Below, piece after piece: positions 54,469-62,209 of a DNA stretch of 64,000 bases. The stretch is taken from assembly GCA_963921935.1 (NCBI GenBank), contig OY998179.1, forward strand, positions 61,982,222-62,046,221. The letters are read 5' to 3'. Origin of the DNA: Galeruca laticollis. Taxonomy: Eukaryota > Arthropoda > Insecta > Coleoptera > Chrysomelidae. A program made the translations under genes and the position numbers. The notes under the pieces were generated by a model that saw only the letters and a program-made list of their open reading frames with translations, was not told the origin of the DNA and did no database searches. The first letter of the stretch is position 1; every line of letters begins with the position of its first letter.

Positions 54469-54480
54469 TTATTATTATTA
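54469..54480. repeat. (TTA)4 tract
   Basis: On the minus strand (TAA)4, lying at the 3' end of Dong-like copy B and at the 5' truncation point of copy A. Confidence 0.85.
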
Positions 54481-54854
54481 TCTTCTTTCTTCTCACTTGA
54501 ATCAAGTGGTATTTCTTTTCTGGGATGACAGGTTGTACCAGGTCGTCTCAGAGTCTATTGCTTGAATTGAGGAAAGATCGCACAATATTACATGTTTTCA
54601 GGATGACAGACTTTTGTATGTTTGTATGGGTATTTGGGTGAAGACTTAGTTGTTCAAGGTGTAAGTTAAAGGCGTGTGGGGTGATGCCTGTAGTTGAAAT
54701 GATGAACGGTATGGTTTCTACTTTTTTCTGTTTCCAAAGTGTCTGAATTTCTATGGCTAATTCAGTATACTTTGCTATTTTTTCTCTGTATTTTACTTGG
54801 ATGTTGGGGTCGTTAGGAATTGATATGTCTATGAGATAGGTGATTTGCTCTTTT

Positions 54855-54856
<2 letters not shown>
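54481..54856 (-). pseudogene. R4/Dong-like LINE, copy B (endonuclease end)
   Basis: Minus strand: TYLIDISIPNDPNIQVKYRE, YTELAIEIQTLWKQKKVETI, PFIISTTGITPHAFNLHLEQ and ILKTCNIVRSFLNSSNRL, then a stop at 54548 and a short 3' UTR ending in (TAA)4. Only the last part of the restriction-like endonuclease domain is present; the copy is cut 5' at the (TTA)n tract 54857-54940. Confidence 0.82.

Positions 54857-54940
<84 letters not shown>
54857..54940. repeat. (TTA)n microsatellite
   Basis: 84 bp of TTA repeats between Dong-like copies B and C. The poly-Asn frame across it is an artefact. Confidence 0.97.
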
Positions 54941-55773
54941 GGGGTTCTGTGATCTCAGTAAATTGGTACTGGTTCTTCTCTGGTTCCACTGGAGAGGCAA
55001 TTCAGCCTAACCCAATGGGGTAAAAAACTATCTGACAATATGTGTTGTTTGTAGTATGGCCGTTCTTGAAATACCGGTGATAACGTTCGAGGGGATTTCA
55101 AGTTTCTGGAGATATTTTAAAAAGCTTCTTGATACCATTCCTTCGGCAGAGATAACAACTGGGACTATGTCAATCTTTTCAGTCTTCCAAATATGTTTTA
55201 TTTCAGTCGCTAGATTCTCATATTTACTCTTCTTTTCATTTTCTGTTTTCAAAACATTGTAGGACAGTGGGATTGCTATGTCTATTATTGTGGCCTCTCT
55301 TTTTCTTTTATGAATGAATACTACGTCTGGTCTATTGTAGTCTACGGTCCTGTCTGTTATTATAGGCGTATCGCAGTAGAGGAGTACATTTTCATCTTCG
55401 AGTATACTACTTGGGTTGTATTTATAGTGGAGTATTATTTTCTTTAGTAGTCCTGTCTTCAATCCTATTTCTTGATGGATTATTCTTGCAACTTGATTGT
55501 GTCTGTTTAAGTAGGCTGTTTGTGCAAGGTGGGAACATCCTGCTATTATATGTTCGATCGATTCACCTGGTTGATTACATTTGCGACACTTGTCTTCTAT
55601 ACTTTGCTTCAGGATATGTTCTTCGTAATTTTTAGTTTTGATCACCTTATCTTATATGGCGAAGATGAAACCTCCTGTTTCTGGATATAAGGCGCCATTC
55701 TGTAGCCAGTTGAGGGACTTATTTATATCAATCTCAGGTTTCGTAAGTTGGTTCGGGTATTTTCCATGTAGTG
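54941..55773 (-). pseudogene. R4/Dong-like LINE, copy C (finger and endonuclease)
   Basis: Minus strand: NGALYPETGGFIFAI, a stop near 55650, then KNYEEHILKQSIEDKCRKCN, QPGESIEHIIAGC (CCHC finger intact), YLNRHNQVARIIHQEIGL, YNRPDVVFIHKRKREATIID and IAIPLSYNVLK (PD-(D/E)xK), VPVVISAEGMVSRSFLKYLQ, TAILQTTHIVR. 205 codons without interruption at 55028-55645. 5'-truncated near an ATT-rich tract (55774-55824), and its 3' UTR runs into (TTA)n at 54940. Confidence 0.87.
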
Positions 55774-55824
55774 TTATTAATATTATTATTATTATCATTG
55801 TTATTATTATCATTATTATTATAT
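55774..55824. repeat. imperfect (TTA)n tract
   Basis: ATTAATATTATTATTATTAT with ATC interruptions, at the 5' border of Dong-like copy C. Confidence 0.9.
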
Positions 55825-55828
55825 TTCG

Positions 55829-55829
<1 letters not shown>

Positions 55830-55896
<67 letters not shown>
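55830..55896. repeat. (TA)n microsatellite
   Basis: About 67 bp of perfect TA repeats, inside the repeat shared with 39760-39830 (inverse orientation), where only a short TA run is present. Confidence 0.97.
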
Positions 55897-55899
<3 letters not shown>

Positions 55900-56331
55900 T
55901 GTTAGTTGTGTGGGTAATTATTGATGTCTTCTACCGTATAGGTTTTATTATTTACAACACTCTCACTTACGAGAATGAGATCATCTCTTCTTCTTTCTTA
56001 TAAATGGAAAATTCCCCCTTCTACATTCTCATACTCCATCTTAGATGGTTACTAGTATATCAGAGTCCATTTTCAGAATGGGTATATAATCTGATTTCAG
56101 ACCAACTTGGTATGGTTGGCAGCATTATTCTGTCAATTAGTCCATCCGATTTAGAGGGAAAAGGTATTATTTCCTGGTCGGCTTTCAACAAAAAAAGCAC
56201 TCGGTTCTTTGAGTCTGCAAAATGTGTTATATGTTGGCCTTACAGTCAGTTTTGATGTGTTTGTTTAATGTGAACTTCGTATCCTAACTAGTTCATATTT
56301 TAATCAATCGTAGTTCAATCCAAAATAACAT

Positions 56332-56480
56332 AATGGAATCTAACCTCAACTCGGAGGTAAGTACACACTTGTTGTGGATCCTTTTCTTATTGTATCCCTC
56401 TTGACAATTACATGATTTAACTGCTTTTTTTTTCATTTTAGTCTCCCTGATGATGAGGACCATCATCCTCGAAAGCTTGG
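56332..56480 (+). promoter_or_regulatory. short exon - 85-bp intron - exon unit (PLE-type leader?)
   Basis: ATGGAATCTAACCTCAACTC (start 56332) is followed by donor GGAG/GTAAGT (GT at 56357) and acceptor TTTTCATTTTAG ending at 56441. The joined reading frame would be ten codons (M-E-S-N-L-N-S-E-S-P, stop). The second exon begins TCTCC and at once enters the hammerhead-like motif. Penelope of Drosophila virilis also has a small intron in its leader, so a PLE origin is plausible but not shown. Confidence 0.45.
56447..56474 (+). ncRNA. hammerhead-ribozyme-like motif
   Basis: CTGATGA, then T, then GAGGA with loop CCATCA and TCCTC, then GAAA: the conserved hammerhead core words CUGANGA ... GAAA separated by a 5-bp stem II. 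PLE terminal repeats are known to carry minimal hammerheads with this layout. An alternative hairpin GATGATG/CATCATC uses the same bases, and a clear stem I with cleavage site was not established. Confidence 0.4.
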
Positions 56481-56539
56481 AAATTTTCCGTTAAGAGTAC
56501 ACTTTGTTCCTTTATATATTAATAAAACAACTAAAAAGG

Positions 56540-56890
56540 TAGCCGAGTATTATACTAAGCACGTCAACTGTAAAAAACTTGTAGACAATATATCAAGGGA
56601 TAGTATCCTGAATTGTAGTAGCCCAGACCCTGCAACTGAAAAATGAATAACAGTTATACAGAAAAACATCATTAAAAGTACATATTCTGAAAAGGGAAAA
56701 GAAAAAACACAAAAATTCATTAGTGAAAAAAATTTATTATATCGACAAACAAAGCTTCATCCCAATGACCGTGATTTGCTTCTTAAATATAAGGTATATA
56801 TTAATAAACTGCATTCGCTTATCGTAAAGGAAAAATGCAATTTTTAAGGGAAATATCATGGGAAATTCAAATAACAATAAACAATTATGA
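56540..56890 (+). pseudogene. possible LINE linker fragment
   Basis: A mostly open plus frame reads AEYYTKHVNCKKLVDNISRD, a stop at about 56644, then KFISEKNLLYRQTKLHPNDR and LLLKYKVYINKLHSLIVKEK. The last segment (KYK.Y.NKL..LI...K) looks like the region between endonuclease and RT in LINE ORF2 proteins. Too short for a firm call. Confidence 0.3.
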
Positions 56891-56899
56891 AGTTTGCTG

Positions 56900-57125
56900 C
56901 AAGATTTGAGTGCAATAATTTTTGGAATGTTGTACGAGCTGGGCTGTATCCATTCTACACTGTATTTATTTATCTGGATCTATATTTTCGGTAATATAAC
57001 ATATAAGATATTCAAAGTGACTCACACTGTGTATCTTTCTACCTACTATTTGTATTGATGCATCAGGACGAGGCTGCTGATTGAACACCACGAATTTAGT
57101 CTTCCTCACCATAAACATAAATCGA
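56900..57125 (-). pseudogene. RTE-type LINE RT fragment
   Basis: Minus strand reads MVRKTKFVVFNQQPRPDASI, QIVGRKIHSVSHFEYLICYI and NIDPD, then after a stop IQCRMDTAQLVQHSKNYC. The order (KTK.MV.., ING..I..V..F.YLG..I, EIRCRIE.AR.AF) is the RT thumb region of RTE elements. Probably the same family as the C-terminal end at 39490-39636. Confidence 0.6.
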
Positions 57126-57251
57126 TGAAAAACAATCCCATTTATCTACACTACACAAACCATAACTTATATATTTTCAGTTGAGAGTGTATATTTGGAT
57201 CAATTGTAATTTGTGAGAAATAATTTAAAAATAATAATGAATAAAATTGCA

Positions 57252-57410
57252 CTTTTTTAAATGAAACTAACTGTTTCTAGATAATTCCACATCATTTTTT
57301 CAGTATGTTGTGGAATTATCTAAAAACAGTTAGTTTCACTTAATAAAGTAATTTTAGTAGATTCCACAGAGTAAGGGTCGAAACAGTAAATTTCAATGGA
57401 ATTGCACTTT
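57252..57410. repeat. hairpin element related to 1697-2480
   Basis: AATGAAACTAACTGTTTCTA-GATAATTCCACA (57262-57293) is mirrored by TGTGGAATTATCTAAAAACA-GTTAGTTTCACTT (57309-57341). The arm wording matches the arms at 1711-1743, and the right flank AGTAAGGGTCGAAACAGT matches 2437-2455. Confidence 0.7.
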
Positions 57411-58600
57411 TTCCTGACCCTTTTCTTTTCGTTGGTTTCACAACATATTAAATTTTCTTACAGATAAGATTGGTTGAATTTTTGACATTTCCGTCGTAAT
57501 AGCACCAATGACATGTGACACAGAGAAAAGTTTTACATACGTACACTGCAATAAAATGTCTCTATGTGTAACGGCGGCGTAAGAAAATGTTAAATTAAAA
57601 CAAATATTGAACATTTCTGTTGTACTTTACGTCAAATGACGTAACGATTTCGAAACCCGTTTACCCAATGCTTTTCGGAGCAAGTAGTCGCATCAGTGTG
57701 TGGTTTTTCTGGGGCAATAGTGTACTCAAAACATTGACAAACTTTCAGCTCTTCACAAATTATTGTTCAGTTTTGACTGGAGTAGTGTAGATGTTCCTGG
57801 TTGTTTTCTACATTAGTCGTAATAAAAAGAATAATTGAGTTGTATTACCAATTTTTATTGATGGGTCAATCGTTCAATTGAAAAATACAGGTACAAGTAT
57901 AGTTAACTTTTTTTAATCATGTCAAACATTCTTAAAGACTTCTCTAGAATAATAAATTATTGACTCCAAAATTGAGGGATTCATAATTATATAGTTTATA
58001 AAGTTGGCTAGCAAAAATTGAAAGAAAAAGGTAATTGTACGAGAGAACAGGAAGAACACATCGTAAGTTTTTTAACGACTTTACTGGCACCTGGCAAGTT
58101 CAGAAACCGAAACGAAATTATTCCTATATTCAATTCATGGCTGAGGGAAAATACTTTCAGTTCTTTCACAAGGGTTGTAGATTTATATTTTTTTGAATAT
58201 ATTTAATCACTCTCCGAATATTATGCACATAAAATAACATAACACGAACTGCGGATCATTTTTATTCTGGACACTCATTATATTACACTACTTTGTAATC
58301 TCGTAACATAAAGTTAGTTAATAAAAAATTATCGAAAAAGGAATTTTTTATTCTGTCGCTTATCACAACGGTATATTGAAGTTCGGAACTCGCTCTCACG
58401 AACAGTTTCGAAAAACTCAACAGAATCGTTCATCCAACTTTTTTGTATGAGTGAGAACCATTGATAAGACAAATTTCATTTTTTTATTCAAAACATCAAT
58501 TCCACATTCTCTGCGATTGATAAAAATATATTTGATTTACCACGCCGACTCTATCATTAATTGTTAACTACTAGGGACTGGGATTCGTCCATACCAATGA
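57411..58600. other. region without recognised features
   Basis: Short frames only. The 62-codon frame at 58018-58206 (CTREQEEHIVSFL, NSWLRENTF) begins next to AT-rich sequence and has no match I recognise. Confidence 0.5.
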
Positions 58601-58609
58601 AATGATGAA

Positions 58610-59280
58610 CAAACTATCCATGACTCTGACGAGCGTTTCCGCCTCTTCTGTCAACAATTATTGAGAAGACAAGAATGGAATGCGCCAGTCCATGTGCCAC
58701 TTTTTCTAAAACTGCTTCCAACATTTTAGTCTGTTCTGGGGAAATCCACTGATGTCTGGATCTGGAAAACTAGTTATAACTGTTCCAGTTGAAAAATGAC
58801 TTTGGGTTAAATAATCTAGATTGGAAACGTCACTGGACATAGCGCCTGTAGTTCTAGAAATTACAGTTCCTTCTACTTGCACTATTACAGTATTTAGTTG
58901 TTAATAAGTGGGATCTGTAGATCCAACTATTCTTTTTAGGTCAAATTTTAAACTTTTTTCCTCTACTTCCCATAAACCTCCAAAAACTGGTGAGTAGCTA
59001 GGTATAAAATTAATTTTTATTTTTCCATTAACGCAAAAATTATCTAGTTTACTATATTCCCAAAATTTCTTTAATGCATTATTAGCCCCTTTGAAAGTGG
59101 GGCCATTGTCATAAAACACATTGGAAGTCTTCCCGTTTCTGGAAATGAATCGCTTGAAACAAGCCAGATACAAGCTCTACATGAATTGCCTTGATAGCTA
59201 AGCATACAAATAACGCTATGAACGCTATGTAGGACTTGAAAAATACAGATTTTGATATTCGTTTGATTAGTCATTAAGAA
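58610..59280 (-). pseudogene. pol: BEL-3 (BEL/Pao) integrase fragment
   Basis: Minus strand: FKRFISRNGKTSNVFYDNGP (about 59100-59160, second Asp of the core), FKGANNALKKFWEY, INFIPSYSPVFGGLWEVEEK (third acidic region), FDLKRIVGSTDPTY, then after a stop VQVEGTVISRTTGAMSSD, LDYLTQSHFSTGTVITSFPD and LKCWKQF...KWHMDW. This is the second half of a BEL/Pao integrase plus the start of its C-terminal extension. The first half is missing. Confidence 0.85.
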
Positions 59281-59880
59281 CCGGCATGTAATAACCTCAT
59301 ATATACTTGCCTTATTATTAGTGGGTGATATGACTATTCTTGGGAAGAATTCTTTTGTGTTAATATATAACTATTTGGAATTTGACGTAGCCCTTTGCGT
59401 TTTTATGACTGATAGCAACATATGCATTTAATCATAAGGTGTCGGTTGCTAGCCAGGCTAGTACAATGTTTGAATCGTGTATCGAGTGTAAGAAAGCCTT
59501 GTTCACTTTTGTTTTTAATAAGGCGGATAATTTCTCAATCTACCCTGCCAAGAACAAGACTGCGTTCAATTCCTGTCTGGGTACAGTCAGCGCTTTGTTA
59601 TCTATTGGAACAATTCGTGATTTGGAGCATCTTAAATTGGAACAAACTTTTTCCGGAAAAATTGGTCGCTTATAAAGTACACAACTATATCCTATTTTGG
59701 TAGCATCACGTAAACCAACTAATTCGCGAGTCCCAAAGGGTCATAAGTAACTGAGAGCTTGTTTTTCTTGTTATGCATTGATTTACTTTAGTTTTGGCAG
59801 AGCTTAATTTAAAGATATCAGAATTTGTGTCATAAGCAATACCAAACGTGTTTACAGTAGAATTGTTACTTTTCCGGCCA
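59281..59880. other. unassigned region between BEL-3 parts
   Basis: A 78-codon plus frame (59439-59675, FESCIECKKALFTFVF, NKADNFSIYPAKNKTAFNSC) has a protein-like composition and a proper ATG, but I recognise no family. Otherwise nothing seen. Confidence 0.3.
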
Positions 59881-60019
59881 ACCTATCTAATATGCGAGAA
59901 AAGTATTGGTTTACCCCAAAAAAAGTTGGAATTTTGAAATTTTTTTTGAGATGTTTTTACGTTTTCCATCAACAACAACGCGAAAAAACGGTTTTTAGAA
60001 AAAAAATCCTGTGTGTATG

Positions 60020-60049
60020 TCGTCGTCGTCGTCGTCGTTGTCGTCGGTC
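60020..60049. repeat. (GTC)n microsatellite
   Basis: About 30 bp of GTC repeats with one GTT, just before the first satellite monomer. Confidence 0.9.
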
Positions 60050-60070
60050 ACTTTACCTCACATGTCTTTT

Positions 60071-60850
60071 TAGCACGATACAGCCTCCGGAGTGCAATAA
60101 CTCGCCAATTTTATGATGGAATATGATTAAAGACATGTCACAAATGAACCCTATTGATTTTCAGCTCATCAGAGCCAGTACAACGGGTGCTATGGTACTT
60201 GAAGTACGACATTTTGTCATTTTTTGAGAAATTTCAGTTGGTTAGCATGATACAGCCTCCGGAGTTCAACAAGTCACCAATTTTATGATTGAATATTAAA
60301 CAGGACATCTCACTGATAAACCCTATCGATTTTCAGCTCACCAGAGCCAATACAACAGATGCTACAATACTTTGAGTACGATATTTTTGTCATTTTTGGA
60401 GAAATTTCAGTTTGCTAGCACGATACAGCCTCCGGAGTATATACAAGAGATCAATTTTATGATTGGATATTATTAAGACCATCTCAAAGATGAAGCCTAT
60501 TGATATTCAGCTCACTAAAGCCAGTACAACGGGTGCTATGGTACTTGGAGTACCAAATTTTTGTAATTTTTGGAGAATTTTCAGTTTGTTAGCACGATAC
60601 AGGCTTCAGAGAGTATACGATTGATCAATTTAATGATTGAATATTGTTTAAGGTGTCTCACAGATGTACCCTATTGATTTCCAGTTGACTAGAGCAACTA
60701 CAGCGGGTCCTATAAATCCAGATATACTGGTTATTTTTGGAGAAATTTCGGTTTGTTAGCACGGTACATCACCCGAAGTGTATACAAGTTACAACTTTAT
60801 GATAGAATATTGTTCTGGGCCACAGATGCGGAAAAGTTAGTTTTAATCCT
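60071..60850. repeat. ~172-bp satellite, four full monomers plus a partial
   Basis: The word TAGCAYGATACAGCCTCCGG (or diverged TAGCACGGTACATCACCCGA) recurs at 60071, 60243, 60416, 60590 and 60757: spacings 172, 173, 174 and 167. Each monomer also contains TTTTATGAT(T/G)GAATAT, CCTATTGAT-TTCAGCTCA, AGAGCCA-TACAAC and TTGGAGAAATTTCAG. A decayed partial monomer may precede (59930-60070). Confidence 0.93.
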
Positions 60851-60980
60851 TAAAACCGTTTATTTTTTATCGTATCAACGTCATAGTAGATTGTTATTCT
60901 TTAGAAATGTTATTGAATATTTCTGGCAGATTTTTGCAAATAATTCTAATTCGAATAAAAAAATTTATTTTTTTTGAGCT

Positions 60981-61450
60981 TTATCGTTTCATGTATAGTA
61001 TCTCACCTGCCAAAACATGATCGACATAGGTGTTATTAAGCAACACGCGAGCTGCCTTTGGACATTTTTTCCTTTCTCTATGAGCCAGTTTCACTAGGCA
61101 TCTTGTGGTTAAGAATGATGAACTTTTAAAGCCATAAGTTACGATTTGCAGCTGACGGCATTGTAGATTACCGTGGGGCTCCCTTCCCAAAATATTCTGA
61201 AGAGGACGATGCTCCGGACAAACTAAAATCATACGATACATGTACATGTCAGCAGATATAACAAATTTGATTGCTCTTAAAAGTATTAAGATACCAAAAA
61301 GAGCACTTCGTACAATAGCACTATTATTAACAAAATCGTTTATGCATTTTTTAGACCTTGTTTTCATGCTTCGGTCAAAAACTACTCGGAGTTTATGCTT
61401 TTACTTTCCTCCCGAATGACTGGATGATGAGCCATCAAATACACTAAACC
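60981..61450 (-). pseudogene. pol: BEL-3 reverse transcriptase fragment
   Basis: Minus strand: LMAHHPVIREESKS (about 61400-61450), a frame break near 61385, then SKKCINDFVNNSAIV, RAIKFVISADMYMYRMILVC, PEHRPLQNILGREPHG, CRQLQIVTYGFKSSSFLTTR, CLVKLAHRERKKCPKAARVL and NNTYVDHVLAGE. The order is that of the BEL/Pao RT; the active-site box is YVDH rather than YVDD. It ends at 60981 just beyond that box. Confidence 0.85.
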
Positions 61451-61475
61451 ACTATTTAAGTTATAAGAATCACAT

Positions 61476-61724
61476 TTACAATTTTTGCATGACCAAGCTT
61501 GATATAAACGTCAATAAACTATTTATACTGCTTGAAAAGATCTGGTTTTCTAAATTTTCAAACCTCTCAAACTCAATGGTATTTGAGAATGACTCTCCTA
61601 AATTTAAGTTGTTTATTTTTGTGTTTATATTAAGTATATAACCAAAAAACGTATGTTGCAAATATAGGGTGTCACATTTAATTTTTTGTGACAAGAAAAT
61701 TTGAAATGCATCGTTTGCACTCAA
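61476..61724 (-). pseudogene. pol: BEL-3 protease end and linker
   Basis: Minus strand frame reads FQIFLSQKIKCDTLYLQHTF, FGYILNINTKINNL and FERFENLENQIFSS: the K+...G...P.LQ.T.FGY++SG box at the end of the BEL/Pao protease region, followed by the FWE+EE-type linker before RT. Located directly upstream (minus strand) of the RT fragment. Confidence 0.65.
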
Positions 61725-61759
61725 TAGAAGGTCAATGCTCCCATTTTGATTAAAATTGT

Positions 61760-62204
61760 TATCTTACAAAGTAGTGAGGTAACGCGTACCAACATTGACA
61801 TTGGTATACCATTGACACAATTTCTAAATCTAATCAAAAATGTGACTACATTGGTAACCATACTATTTTATCTTTACGATGCTCTATTACTATCCGAAGG
61901 TTTTGTGTAGACGGAATGTGCATGCTCCGCAGCAACCTGTGGATTTATAACGGCGGCTTTTAACAGCTGATGTTTAACGTGCTCCCAATATTTGTATTGA
62001 AAACTTTGTGAATTTTCAGTCAAGAGGCCCGAAGTTTTGGTGTTAAAAGAAATTTAAGCTCAACTTTTAATATTACAAATCAGTTAGTAATTTTGTAATA
62101 CTAAACATTTTTTTATGAAAATTAATCTAAGGTTATGTTTGACAGTATCAATGTTAGCCCCTAGTCCAACATTGACACTGACAACTTTGACTCTCAAAAT
62201 TTTT
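61760..62204. other. region upstream of pogo-2
   Basis: No coding region. The words ACATTGACATTGGTATACCA, CCATTGACAC and CAACATTGACACTGACA recur (61792-61820, 62165-62185), suggesting terminal or subterminal repeats of the pogo-2 element. The end TTTTTTGTAG (62200-62209) could be a splice acceptor. Confidence 0.4.
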
Positions 62205-62209
62205 TGTAG

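Noticed and set aside
53300..55700. Host nuclease genes suggested by RPD/IDI motifs
   Set aside because: The upstream RT thumb, CCHC finger and 5' truncation at (TTA)n identify them as LINE fragments.
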